Shown piece by piece: positions 22,406 to 33,617 of a stretch of 64,000 nt of DNA (its first letter is position 1; each line of letters opens with the position of its first letter). Under the pieces are notes generated by a model. It was not told the origin of the DNA. It did no database searches and saw only the letters and a program-made list of their open reading frames with translations. This stretch comes from Phaseolus vulgaris (Eukaryota; Streptophyta; Magnoliopsida; Fabales; Fabaceae). The stretch is taken from positions 20,296,207 through 20,360,206 of the forward strand of contig NC_023749.2 of NCBI RefSeq assembly GCF_000499845.2, given 5' to 3'. The position numbers and the translations under genes were made by a program.

Positions 22406-24199
22406 TCCCCTCCCTCTTGAAAAGGATTTGTCCTCAAATCCAAAGCTTTTGCTTTTGAGGGGGCTTGTTGTGGCTGGATGGTGTCCATCATCTCCTCCTT
22501 CGAGAAAAGATCTATCCTCAGATTTGCTAACTTGATCTCGGATAGCAGCCTCTTGCTTCGTCAAGGTGTGTCCTCCCGGATCAAATATCAACCTATGAGA
22601 ATCTTGAAACAAAGCAAAGGAGTTAGAGTGAGTATTTGGAGAACAATTAATTGTGTGAAGTTGCCATCTTTGTTTTTCTCTTGTTTTGGTCAACTTCTCA
22701 CAATGCTTCCCTTTTGATGGTTGTAGGTGCCTTCTAATCCTCTTATGTTTTCTAAAATTTCCAAAAGTAGTTACTTTTTCCTTAGGCATAATCCCTTTAG
22801 GAAATGGTGACAACTTTAAAAAGGCAAGAGGACTATGTTCACATACAACTTCAAATGGAGAGATATGAGTAATCTTGTGGACTACTCCATTGTATGCATG
22901 CATAAAAAGAAAAGGATTCTTATCCCAAGAATTGTGGGTGTCCCTCATGATTTCGTGAAGCATAGAAGGGAGAGCTATGTTTTCAAATTTTGGAGCTCTA
23001 TCCCTTATTTTTGAAAATAAATCATGGAGACTTGTCACTTTTCTTAAGAAGAGTTTATCCACTTCCATGAAGAAAGAATCAAGACCTTTTGTTGTCCTAG
23101 GAAGCTCTAATATGAAATTTAGGTTTATGTCTTCCCAAGGATCATTTGCAAAAGGTGAAGGAGTATAGAGTTCATGAGACATCGCCTTAGATGTATTTTT
23201 AAAACACGGAATGTATCTAGGGTAATGTCTTTGAACATCTTTTCTCATGGGTGACAATAATTTTCCTTTTAAAAGCTCTAGAGTTTTATCAACTCTAATT
23301 TGACCCATGAGTTCTCCTTCATGAAGAATTTCTCTTTTATGTGTGAAGGTAGTCTCGTTGATACAACCTTTGTTCATGGAAATTTCAATTCGTTGCAAAG
23401 GTTGTCTCCATAAGACATGACAAGTTTCTTTAGGCACTACTTCACATAAAAAATTGTCTTTGTAGATGCCTATAGATGACTTGACCTTCACTTGGTGATA
23501 TCTTGGCATGTATGTAAAATAATCTACTATATTTTTATCTATGCAAGCCTTTTTTAAGGATTCTTCTTTTTTTTCTAGACTTGCAAGTGTTCCTTTACAA
23601 AAGGTAAGGCTAGGTTGTTCAACAAAAGGTATATTTTCAAATGTATTTTCAACTTTTCCTTCTTGTTGAATGACCTTGTGGGAAGGAACACTCTTCTCCC
23701 ACGCCTTTTGTTTCCCAAGGGTTTTCTCTTGCTTTTCTATTTTTACATTTTCTTCACTCTCACTAGCTTCTTTTTCTTGGCTACTATTCTCATCTTTGTC
23801 CCTTAAGATCATAGATCTTTCATTGAAACATTGAGATGCTAATTGATCATTGCCAAGGTATTCTAAACATGGAATTTCTCTAGCTTGAGTGTGAGAGATA
23901 TGCTTGGTTAGGTTTTCTTGTCTCTCTTTCCTAGCTCTCCTAGGGAATTGTTGATGATATTCATTTTTCCTAAGACTTTCTTCCCCAAGATAATCATGAT
24001 GTTTAGAGCTAGATGCATGAGAATGTAATTTTTTTGAAAATTGAGACTTCTCATTCTTTGCTTTAGTCAATTCATTAGTTTTGATCTCATTCTCCAATTG
24101 TTTAGATGAAATTGATTGAATATCCTTAGTAAGTTGTTTCAAAAGAGATTTCAAGGATTTCACCTCACTTTTAAGAGATTTAGAGGAGTGAGAAGACAT
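22403..24199 (-). CDS. E1 Gag-integrase fusion ORF without RT
   Basis: 598 residues starting MSSHSSKSLKSEVKSL. Regions in order: an N-terminal coiled-coil-like part; a degenerate Gag zinc knuckle (IPCLEYLGNDQLASQC, second Cys and the His replaced); a Lys/Glu-rich linker; and the C-terminal half of protease (IGIYKDNFLCEVV, then ETCHVL) without its active-site Asp. The integrase follows with a damaged zinc module (HEGELMGQIRV, RYIPC) and core (PFANDPWEDINLNFILELP). The catalytic-acid positions visible in G are not kept: the first reads N, and the second acid lies in a rearranged stretch (KIRDRAPKFENIA). Reverse transcriptase and RNase H are absent. The frame ends inside the 3' end of the element at the purine tract. 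The E4 protein is nearly identical and the E3 protein shares the same fusion points. Confidence 0.85.
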   Translation of the reverse strand: MSSHSSKSLKSEVKSLKSLLKQLTKDIQSISSKQLENEIKTNELTKAKNEKSQFSKKLHSHASSSKHHDYLGEESLRKNEYHQQFPRRARKERQENLTKHISHTQAREIPCLEYLGNDQLASQCFNERSMILRDKDENSSQEKEASESEENVKIEKQEKTLGKQKAWEKSVPSHKVIQQEGKVENTFENIPFVEQPSLTFCKGTLASLEKKEESLKKACIDKNIVDYFTYMPRYHQVKVKSSIGIYKDNFLCEVVPKETCHVLWRQPLQRIEISMNKGCINETTFTHKREILHEGELMGQIRVDKTLELLKGKLLSPMRKDVQRHYPRYIPCFKNTSKAMSHELYTPSPFANDPWEDINLNFILELPRTTKGLDSFFMEVDKLFLRKVTSLHDLFSKIRDRAPKFENIALPSMLHEIMRDTHNSWDKNPFLFMHAYNGVVHKITHISPFEVVCEHSPLAFLKLSPFPKGIMPKEKVTTFGNFRKHKRIRRHLQPSKGKHCEKLTKTREKQRWQLHTINCSPNTHSNSFALFQDSHRLIFDPGGHTLTKQEAAIRDQVSKSEDRSFLEGGDDGHHPATTSPLKSKSFGFEDKSFSRGRG

Positions 24200-26052
24200 G
24201 ACTAAAGCTTTGTGTGTAGAAGTATTTTACCTTGAGAAAAATTTAGGGAAGTCAAAGAAGGTAGTCTTCCAGGTAAGGGAGGTGAGTCACAGTGGACTAC
24301 TTAAATACCAAGCCTTTGCCTTAGCCAAAAACTATCCCTCAATGTCTTCACACAAAGCTTTCTCTTAGTAAACCACTTGAAACACAATTAAGTTGAGAAA
24401 TCAGATTTTAATGCAAGAAAACAATGCATGCTAACTAATCAACAAAGCTAGACGGTTCAAATTTAATCAAAACTAACCATGCAAACGTCACTACTAAAGC
24501 AATAGAAAAACAATTACAAACAAGTAACAATTACTAATCAAGAATGCTATACTATTCGGCCCTAGGTGAGGCTTCTTGGACACTTTGAGCCCTTGAAGAC
24601 ACACTCACCGTCTAAACGTAATTAACAAGGTAATAAACAATAAACCAAGTTGCAAAGGAAATAAGAGAACTCCCTTTGTTGATCCTCTTTTGATTAGTGC
24701 ACTTCCTTGTTGTCTTTGATTGTTGATCTTCCAAGTGTTTGTAGTGTTTATTTCAAGAATGTTTGTTTCGGCTTTGACTTTGTCTCCTCCTTAGAATGTT
24801 GGCTTTAATTCTCCAATTTCCAGCACCTATTCACAAGGGCTAAACCTTAAACCATGTCAAATTCCATGCACATAAGCACCAAGGGAGAAAATAAATTCCA
24901 GCACCCAAAAAGAGAGGTCAAGGAACAAGAGCAAGAAACAAATTTAATTGAAAGAAAACAGTACCACCAAAAGGATTTATAATATGACAACTTAGAAAGA
25001 GATTCAAGAAATTAAAGCAAACAATTAAAGGTACTCAATAAAAGTTGGCACACAAAAAGAATTCCTAAAGAAAAGCACTAGATTAGATGACCAAATAAAA
25101 AAAAACAGCACCACTGGAAAATGTTGTGGGCCAGAAAACGTGTTTGTTCCCCGATTTATGCTGATCTGTATTTTTGGAATTTGGCTCTGAAATTTGTTAT
25201 GCAAGATATTCAGGATCTTATCTAAAATCTGGATTTGGATTCACTCAAAACGGATGCACCATTTATTTTTAATAAATTTTTCAAAATTGGTGTTCGGTTA
25301 GGCCAGCTGGAGCGCTCAAGATTTGCACTCTGATTTTGTTAAGATTTATCATTTTTTTTCTGTTGCTTCTTTTGACCTAATTCTTTTTTTTGTCTTTTCT
25401 ATAACACTTTAAACTTGCATTTTCCAGAAAATCAGAATTTTTCTATGGGTGGAAATATTTTTCTGGGTTAAAACAGCCAAAACAGAGAAGGTGTAAACAG
25501 GGGAATCTGAAAACTGGAAACAAAAACAACAAGATACCAAAGTTTAGACACAATGGAAATTTGTGAAATAGAATTGTGTATGATCTAAACACAATATGAA
25601 CTCAAACTAAAAATTAAAAAGGCACCAAAGGATCAAAGAACAGCAGATTCAAACAATTTAAAGAGACCCAAAAGCAAGAAACAATCAAGCCAATAATAGG
25701 ACTACTAAGAATTGTTGACAAATATGGATTCACATGACTTGACACAACATTTATAGATTCAGAAAATAAAGACTTAAAGCATAAAATGAAGCAAAATTAA
25801 GAAAGCAATAAGGACTCAAATTCCTAAAAGAAAACAGCCACTCAATGGTGTAAGGAATCCTATCACAAGCAGCACAGAATTTGTTCAAGATCAATTGAAC
25901 AATTGTGCTTTGGTTGGATCTTCCATAAGCACACCAAGAACAATTTAAAAAGTAAAAAAACAGCAAGACAAGTATGGAATTTAAATGACAATATGAAATA
26001 AAGAAGAACTGAAAATTTAAAAGACCAAGCTACTCATCTTGAAGAACCAAAA

Positions 26053-26067
26053 GCTCATGATACCAAA
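26053..26067 (-). other. Primer-binding site of E1
   Basis: On the minus strand TTTGGTATCATGAGC directly follows the 5' LTR. It matches the initiator Met tRNA site with one extra T. Confidence 0.8.
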
Positions 26068-27525
26068 TGATGGCATTTTCATGTGTTCTTCTTGAATCAA
26101 AGTAGAAAATAAGGTGCGGAAGCAATGGGTGAGATGATCAAGACCCTCCTAGGAGTTGTGTTGGCCTTGTAGGTGCATGATGAGTATGGTGTTTGAGTGG
26201 TTCGGCGAGCTCAAGGGAAAAAGGTGAAAGGATTGAAGTTTAGAGCCTAGATTTCTAGGAGAAGTAAAGCTTGTGCACAAAATTGGCAGCATAACCTTAC
26301 TCAATTAAACTTGAAAATACAAGGTGTAGGCTCCTCCTTTTATAGGCTAAGGAGGACCATAATGCAACCCTAATGCTAGCCAAATGAAATGTAAATGTGA
26401 AGCACATGGGTGCACATGGCACATGGGTGCACATGGGGAGGGGTGTGTCTACTTTTTATGCTCACCCCCTCCATAGTCTTTCTAGAATGTTTCACACAAA
26501 TATGCTTTCTACACTACTCTAATTACTAAGCACCCCTAATGGGCCTTTATGTAACAATTACAAAAGTCTTCTCTTCCCAAAACCGTAGCTTTGACCCATG
26601 TGTGATGGAGGAGGGCCAAGCACACCTACCCAAGGAAGCCACGGCACAAGCCAAGGAGAGCGTCTAGACCAAGACCAAGACCAAGGTGAGCGTCTAGGAC
26701 GTGAAAGTAAGCGTCTAGGACGTGAAGGTGAGCGTCTAGGCCGTGAAGGAGGGAGGCTAGCCATGGAGCTAGACCGTCTAGGACCCCTTACAAGATCAAT
26801 GGCCAAACATATTCAAACACAAGCAAATGAGGCCACGGATGGAAGAGAGAAGGCTTTGTATATGTTTGCATAAAGGCCCATTGGGGGTACTTAGTAGATA
26901 GGATAGTGTAGGAAGCATTTTTGTTGGAAACCTTCTAGAATCTAGGGTTGTGTATGGCCGGTCATTGCACCTTAGAATTTAGATTTAATTTTGGTTTTAT
27001 TTTCTTTAGAAATGTGGCTTAACATTTACGTCCACATAGCCTATAAATAGGAAGGCTATCTCATTGTATTTGACAAGTTTAATTGAGTATTGTTATGCTG
27101 CCCATTTTGTGCACTAGCTTTACTTCTCCTAGAAATCTAGGCTATAAACTTCACTCCTTTCACCTTTCTTCATAGAGCTGGCCAAACCTCTCTAACCCAT
27201 ACTCATCATGCACCTTCAAAGCCATCACAACTCCTAGGAGGGCTTTGTTTCACTCACCCATTTCTTCCGCATCACTTTTACTACTTTGATTCAAGAAGAA
27301 CACATGAAATGCCATCAATGTGTATGTGAAGCTAGACGGTCTAGAAGGAATCCTCATCATGGCCTAGACGCTCCTTATGTAGCCGCTCCTCATCATGGCC
27401 TAGACGCTCCTCTTCATGGGCTAGACGCTCCTTTTTGAGTCTAGACGCTCCTCATTATAGGCTAGACCGTCTAGTCTTGGAGGCTTGGCTTTCATCATGT
27501 GGTGAGCTTGGGCCCTCCTCCATCA
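26068..27525 (-). repeat. 5' LTR of E1, split by a solo LTR
   Basis: LTR 26068-26602 and 27323-27525. The interruption at 26603-27317 has its own duplication ATGTG. Without the insert the LTR is 738 bases, close to the 737 of the partner LTR. Confidence 0.9.
26603..27317 (+). repeat. Solo LTR inside the E1 LTR, TSD ATGTG
   Basis: 715 bases, TGATGGAGGAGGGCC to GAAATGCCATCA, flanked by ATGTG at 26598-26602 and 27318-27322. It has its own GCGTCTAG array (26640-26785) and ends AGAAGAACACATGAAATGCC, like the E-type LTRs. Its U3 differs from that of E1. Confidence 0.92.
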
Positions 27526-27529
27526 TTAG

Positions 27530-28075
27530 TGATGAAAGAGGCCCAAACACCAATTCAAATGCAAGCCCACCAAAGTGTAGAATCGGGCCAACCACTAAAG
27601 TCATGGCTAAGAAGCTTCAAGAAGATTGGGATGTTGCTACTGATGGCAGAGAAACCTTCTTATACATGTTCAAGATGCCATAAACTCTAGTGTAGAGTAG
27701 AATTTATTTTCTGTCAAAATTAGAATAGGAATTTTACTTAATTGTAATTAGGTTGAATTTAGGCATCTAAAAACCAACCTAGGTTAGATTAGGGTTTCTA
27801 GAAACACCTAATCTAACCATGACCGGTCATTTAGACCTAATTGAAGTACATGGAGCACACCTAGTCACACTTCCCATGTGAGCTACAATTAGGTGCCAAG
27901 ATTCAAACCTTTAGCTTTCGAATTTCCCTATATTTGATTTGGCCAAATCCGGTCCTCCTTTGCTATAAAAGGAGGAGCCTACCTCATGTATTTTCAAGAT
28001 TAATCTTAAAGTGAATTGTTGCCAATTTTGGGCCAATCTCACTCCTAGTCTCCTACCTCTCTAGGATAGACAATT
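27530..28075 (+). repeat. LTR J, 5' part
   Basis: Starts TGATGAAAGAGGCCC next to the E1 duplication. A TATA region GCTATAAAAGGAGGAGCC lies near 27961-27978. It stops at 28075 where element K begins; the rest of J would lie right of K, beyond the window. The first 200 bases resemble the U3 of E2. Confidence 0.65.
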
Positions 28076-28641
28076 TGATGGAAGAGGGCCAAGCACAACC
28101 GCATATAAAAAGGCAAGAGCCAAGACATGAGCATCCAAATCCAAACCAAGAGCGTCTAGGCCAAAGGAAGGAGCGTCTAGGCCAAAGTGAAGAGCGTCTA
28201 ACACAAGGTGGAGAGCGTCTAGAAGGAAGGGTAGACCGTCTAGGAAATATTACTAGGTCCATGACCAAGCTACGGATGTGAGACTTGGGCCAAGCTATGG
28301 ATGGGAGAGAAAGCAACTTGCATATCCTACATGAAGGCCCATTAAGGATAGCTTAGTAATAGTTGTGGTGTAAATAGCGTAAACTTGTTTCCATGTGATT
28401 TACCTTAGATTTGCACACGTTCTAGAATGTTTCTCCACATGGCCGGCCATGTGCTCCATGTACTCCATGTGATGTAATTTGCATTTCATTTTGATTAGCA
28501 TTAGGGTTGCATTATGGTCCTCCTTAGCCTATAAAAGGAGGAGCCTACACCTTGTATTTTCAAGACTATTTTGAGTAATGAAATGCTGCCCAAGTGCCAT
28601 TCAAATTACTCCCTTGCCAAATTCTCTCTAGAATTAGGTTT
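28076..28641 (+). repeat. 5' LTR of element K, first part
   Basis: Begins TGATGGAAGAGGGCC and carries the GCGTCTAG array (28145-28240) and TATA (CCTATAAAAGGAGG near 28528). It breaks at 28641, where T4 starts. The remaining 180 bases with the CCATCA end and the primer site are at 55601-55795. K's candidate left duplication is CAATT (28071-28075). Confidence 0.8.
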
Positions 28642-29167
28642 TGTACCGTCCTGCCCCCGGGCGTTGACCAAAGTCAAAGTCAACGTCGGGGCCAAGGTCA
28701 ACATACGGTGAGACCATGCGAAGGGGTCAAAGAAAGGAAGTCAACAGAGTGACTACACAAGGCGTCGCCAAGACAAGGCGTCGCCAAAGAAGGGCGTCGC
28801 CTTAACATGGCGTCGCCAAGATAAGGCGTCGCCTAAACAAGGTGCCGCCAGGGAAAGGCGTCGCCAAACAAGCCACCAGAAGTGTTACTCCCCGATACCC
28901 ATGGGTAGGAAAGACCATGGAGGGAGTGACGCCATGGAGGCTTCGGGCCTGCCTAGCGCAGAAACAATGATGAAGGGAAGAGAAATGTGGCTTTAAGGCC
29001 ATATTACTAGCGCCAGTGGAGAGCAATCTGACTCGCGAAGTGCCCATGTCACCCCAGGGAGACCCTTGGGATAGATACGACTCATGAGAGGGTCACGCCC
29101 AGGGGTAACTAGGTGCAGGGTACGAGAGGAAGGTAGATACGCTCTCAGAGCGAGTGACTAGAGGTTT
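28642..29167 (+). repeat. 5' LTR of T4, truncated
   Basis: Begins TGTACCGTCCTGCCCCCGGG and matches the first part of the 3' LTR at 54335. Among the differences it has one repeat unit fewer in the GGCGTCGCC cluster (28757-28865). It ends abruptly at 29167, where E2 starts; the rest of the LTR, primer site and start of gag are missing. Confidence 0.85.
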
Positions 29168-29866
29168 TGATGGAAGAGGCCCAAGCACAAGCCCACATGC
29201 AAGCCCACCAAAGGGTAGATTTGGGCCAACCATAGAGTTATGGCCAAGAGGATCCAAGAAGACGTTCTTTTACATGTTCAAATGCCATAAACTCTAGTGT
29301 AGAGTAGACTTTAATTTCTTGTCAAAATTAGCATAGGAACTTTATTTGTAATTTTCTTAAAATTAATTTTGGCACCTAAAACACCAACCTAGGTAAACTT
29401 AGAGTTTCTAAAAAAACCTCTAAATTTACCAAGGCCGGACTAGAAAGCCCATGGAGGGGGTGAGCATAAAAACTAGACACACCCCTCCCCATGTGCTAAT
29501 TTGTGCACCCATGTGCCATGTGCACCCATGTGCTTCACATTTACATTTCATTTGGCTAGCATTAGGGTTGCATTATGGTCCTCCTTAGCCTATAAAAGGA
29601 GGAGCCTACACCTTGTATTTTCAAGTTTATTGTGAGTAAAGTTATGCTGCCAATTTGTGCTCAACTTTGCTTCTCCCTAGAATCCTAGGCTCTAAACTTC
29701 AATTCTTTCATCTTTTCCCTTGAGCTGGCCGAACCACTCAATACCCATACTTATCATGCACCTACAAGATCAACACCACTCTTAGGAGGATCTTGCTCAC
29801 TCTCATTCATTGCTTCCGCCCCATACTCTACTTTGATTCAAGAAGAACTTCATGAAAATGCCATCA
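29168..29866 (+). repeat. 5' LTR of E2
   Basis: 699 bases, TGATGGAAGAGGCCC to AAAATGCCATCA. TATA (CCTATAAAAGGAGG) near 29590. There is no GCGTCTAG array in its U3. The U5 is like E3 (CTTCCGCCCCATACTC). TTTGGTATCATGAGC, the primer site, follows at 29867. Confidence 0.85.
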
Positions 29867-31719
29867 TTTGGTATCATGAGCTATGGTTCTTCAAGATGAG
29901 TTGCTTTTGGTCTTTCATTTTTAGTTCTTCTTTACTTTCATGTTGTTCATCTTATTTTCCATAATTGTCTTGCTGTTTTTTACATTTTAATTTGTTTGGT
30001 GTGCTTTGTGGAAGATCCAACCGAAGCACTCTTGTTCAATTGATCTTGAACAAGTTCTTGTGCAAATTGTGATAGGATTCCATACACCTTTGAGTTGCCA
30101 TTTTCTTTTAGGCTTTTGAGTCTTTATTGCTTTCATTATTTGGTTCATATTATGCTTTTGAGTCTTTAATTTCTGAATCTTATATGTTTTGTCAAGTCAT
30201 GTTCATCCACATTGTCAACAATTCTTAGTAGTCCTTTATTTGGCTTGATTGTTTCTTGATTTTGGGTATCTTTAATTGCTTTGAATCTGCTGTTCTTTGA
30301 TCTTTTGGTGCCTTTTTAATTTTAGTTTGAGTTCATATTGTGTTTAGATCCTACACAATTCTATTTCACAAATTTCCATTGTGTCTAAACTTTGGTATCT
30401 TGCTGGTTTTGTTTCCAGTTTTCAGAATCCCCTGTTTCAGATTTTCTGTGCTGACTGTTTTGATCCAGAAAAATATTTCCCCTAATAGGAAAATTTTGAT
30501 TCTCTGGAATTTGCAAGTTTGAAGTGTTATAGAAAGGACAAAAAAAGAATTAGTCCAAAAGAAGCAACAGAAAAAAAATGATAAATCTTTTAAAATCAGT
30601 GTGCAAACCTGAGGCGCTACAGCTGGCGTAACTGAACACCAAAATTGCAAAATTTATTAAAAAAAATTGGTGCATGCGTTTTGAGTTATTCCAAAGCCAG
30701 GATTTAGCTAAGATCTTGAATATCTTGCATATCATATTTCAGAATCATATCTTAAAAACACAGCTCAGCATAAATTGGGGAAAACACGTTTCTGGCCCAC
30801 AACATTTTTCCAGTGGTGCTGTTTTTTTTATTTGGTCATCTAATTCTAGTGCCATTCTTAGGATTCTTTTGTGTGCCTACCTTTATTTTGGTACCTTTTA
30901 TTTGCTTGCTTAATATTTCTTGGACCTCTTTCTAGTTGTCATAATCTAACTCCTTTTGGTGGTACTGTTTTATTCAATTAAATTGTTTCTTGCTTTTGTT
31001 CTTTGACCTCTAATTTGGTGCTGGAATTTATTTCTCCTTTGGTGCTTAATTGAATGGAAACTTGACTTGGGTAAGGTCTAGTCTTTTGATAGGTGCTGGA
31101 ATTGGAGAATTAAAACCTTCATTCTAAGGGGGAAACAAAGCCAAGGCCGAAACAAGCTTTCTTGAAAAACACTACAAACACTTGGAGGGCCAACAAGCAA
31201 AGACAACAAGGAAGTGCATTTAGCAAAAAGAGGATCAACAAAGGGAGTTTTCTTAATTTCCTTGCAACTTAATTTGTGTTAATTACCTCTTAATTACGAT
31301 TTAGACGGTGAGTGTGTCTTCAAGGGCTCAAAGTGTCCAAGAAGCCTCACCTAGGGCCGACTAGTATAGAATTCTTAATTAGCAATTGTTAATTGTTTGT
31401 AATTGTTTTTCTATTGCTTAGTTAGTGACGCTTTGCATGGTTATTTTGTTAAGTTTGTGTTAAACCGACTAGCTTTGTTGATTAGTAGCTTGCATTGTTT
31501 TCTTTCATTGAAAATTTGATTTCTCAACTTAATTGTGTTCTAAGTGGTTTACTAAGAGTAAGTTTTGTGTGAAGACATTGAGGGATAGTTTTTGGCTAAG
31601 GCAAAGGCTTGGTATTTAAGTAGTCCTTTGTGACTCACCTCCCTTACCTGGAAAACTACCTTCTTTGACTTTCCTAAGTTTTCTCAAGGTAAAATACTTG
31701 TATACACAAAGCTTTAGCC
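29867..31719 (+). other. E2 primer site and untranslated leader
   Basis: Starts with the primer-binding site TTTGGTATCATGAGC and continues as a T-rich leader of nearly 1.9 kb. The same leader occurs in E3, K, and in reverse in E1 and E4. It contains no real ORF. A conserved piece near its end (GACGGTGAGTGTGTCTTCAAG at 31305-31325) contains GGTGAGTGTG, a possible 5' splice site. Confidence 0.6.
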
Positions 31720-32754
31720 ATGTCTTCTTCTTCTCATTCTACAAAGTCTATTGGAAATGAATTAAAATCTTTAAAAACTCTTTTGAAAGAAGTTTCACAA
31801 ACTGTGCAATCAATTGCTTATAGACAATTGGAGAGTGAGACTAAACTTAATGTTTTGACTAAAGCAAAGAATGAGAAGTCTCAATTTTCAAAAAAATTAC
31901 ATTCTCATGCATCTAGCTCTAAACATCATGATTATCTTGAGGAAGAAAGTCTTAGGAAAAATGAATATCATCAACAATTCCCTAGGAGAGCTAGGAAAGA
32001 GAGACAAGAAAACCTAACCAAGCATATCTCTCACACTCAAGCTAGAGAAATTCCATGTTTAGAATACCTTGGCAATGATCAATTAGCATCTCAATGTTTA
32101 AATGAAAGATCTATGATCTTAAGGGACAAAGATGAGGATAGTAGCCAAGAAAAAGAAGCTAGTGAGAGTGAAGAAAATGTAAAAATAGAAAAGCAAGAGA
32201 AAACCCTTGGGAAACAAAAGGCGTGGGAGAAGAGTGTTCCTTCCCACAAGGTCATTCAACAAGAAGGAAAAGTTGAAAATACATTTGAAAATATACCTCT
32301 TGTTGAACAACCTAGCCTTACCTTTTGTAAAGGAACACTTGCACACACACCTTCATAGCTTCCGCACCATTTTCTTACATGATTTAAGAAGACCTTCATG
32401 AAAATGCCATCAGAGCATGCATACAATAGAGTAGTCCACAAGACTACTAATATTTCTACATTTGAAGTTGTATGTGAACATAGTCCTCTTTCTCTTTTTG
32501 CGTTGTTACCACTTCCTAAAGGAAGTATGCCTAAGGAACAAGTAACCACTATTGAAAATTTTACAAAGCATGAGAGGATTAGAGAACACATGCAACCATC
32601 AAAAGAGAAATATTGTAAAAAGTTGTCAAAAACAAAAGAAAAACAAAAATGGCAACTTCATAAAATTGATTTGTATAAAACTGCTTCAACTAACTCATTT
32701 GCTTTATTTGATAATTCCCCTAGGTGGACGTTTGATCCGGGAGGGCAAGCATAG
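31720..32754 (+). pseudogene. E2 Gag-integrase fusion ORF, broken
   Basis: The first part (31720-32337) is close to the E4 protein: start MSSSSHSTKSIGNEL, degenerate zinc knuckle, and linker to LTFCKGTLA. The frame then enters a 75-base LTR end (32338-32412) and stops at 32358. The C-terminal part resumes after it (32413-32754) with HAYNRVVHKTT and MPKEQVTT, ending WTFDPGGQA. Everything from the protease remnant through the integrase core is gone. Confidence 0.8.
32338..32412 (+). repeat. LTR 3'-end fragment inside the E2 ORF
   Basis: Sequence CTTCCGCACCATTTTCTTAC to AAAATGCCATCA is the last 75 bases of an LTR like those of G and E2. Its left junction shares CTTGCA with the ORF, suggesting joining at a microhomology. 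Confidence 0.75.
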
Positions 32755-32920
32755 TTGAAGAAGCAAGAGGCTGCTATCCGAGATCAAATCTCTAGATCTG
32801 AGGATAGATCTTCTCAAGGAGAAGGAGATGATGGACACCATCTAGCCACATCCATTCCCCTAGCCATGAAGAAGAAGAAGCAATGGATTTGAGGACAAAT
32901 CCTTTTCAAGAGGGAGGGAA

Positions 32921-33617
32921 TGATTGAAGAGGCCCAAGCACAAGCCCACATGCAAGCCCACAAAAGGGTAGATTTGGGCCAACCATAGAGTTATGGCCAA
33001 GAGGATCCAAGAAGACGTTCTTTTACATGTTCAAATGCCATAAACTCTAGTGTAGAGTAGAATTTAATTTCTTGTCAAAATTAGCATAGGAACTTTATTT
33101 GTAATTTTCTTAGAATTAATTTTGGCACCTAAAACACCAACCTAGGTAAACTTAGAGTTTCTAAAAAAACCTCTAAATTTACCAAGGCCGGTCTAGAAAG
33201 CCCATGGAGGGGGTGAGCATAAAAACTAGACACACCCCTCCCCATGTGCTCATTTGTGCACCCATGTGCCATGTGCACCCATGTGCTTCACATTTACATT
33301 TCATTTGGCTAGCATTAGGGTTGCATTATGGTCCTCCTTAGCCTATAAAAGGAGGAGCCTACACCTTGTATTTTCAAGTTTATTGTGAGTAAAGTTATGC
33401 TGCCATTTTGTGCCAAGCTTTGCTTCTCCCTAGAACTCTAGGCTCTAAACTTCACATCCTTCACCTTACCTTGGGCTGGCCGAACCTCCCAATATTCATA
33501 CACATCATGCACCTTCAAGATCACCATAGCTCTTAGGAGGATCTTGCACACACACATCCATTGCTTCCGCACCATCTCTTACATGATTCAAGAAGACCTT
33601 CATGAAATTTGCCATCA
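32921..33617 (+). repeat. 3' LTR of E2
   Basis: 697 bases, TGATTGAAGAGGCCC to AATTTGCCATCA. The U3 is almost identical to 29168-29866, but the last 200 bases differ (CACATCCATTGCTTCCGCAC, then GAAATTTGCCATCA) and match G-type LTRs. Confidence 0.82.

Larger units (their letters stand above)
21669..27525 (-). mobile_element. E1: complete RT-less gypsy-derived element
   Basis: Complete element with perfect TTAGT duplications (21664-21668 and 27526-27530). The 3' LTR is 21669-22405, and the 5' LTR is 26068-27525 including a 715-base solo LTR. A purine tract (22406-22418) and a primer site lie next to the LTRs. The only long ORF is the Gag-integrase fusion at 22403-24199. The two LTRs differ by only a few bases by eye (for example at 21890s versus 26290s, and CGTG versus CATG near the right end), so the insertion is young. 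Confidence 0.9.
29168..33617 (+). mobile_element. E2: degenerate, mosaic E-type element
   Basis: LTRs 29168-29866 and 32921-33617, primer site at 29867, purine tract 32908-32920, and ORF remnants of the Gag-integrase fusion. No duplication is found (GGTTT left, CCTTT right). The two LTRs share U3 but differ in U5. It is therefore probably a recombinant of two related elements, with loss of flanking T4 sequence. Confidence 0.75.

Noticed and set aside
27435..27683. 82-codon ORF crossing the end of the E1 LTR (27435-27683)
   Set aside because: It spans the junction between the E1 LTR and LTR J and is non-coding in both.
29168..33617. E2 as a simple complete insertion in T4
   Set aside because: Flanking five bases differ (GGTTT and CCTTT), the LTRs differ in U5, and T4 sequence is missing on both sides.
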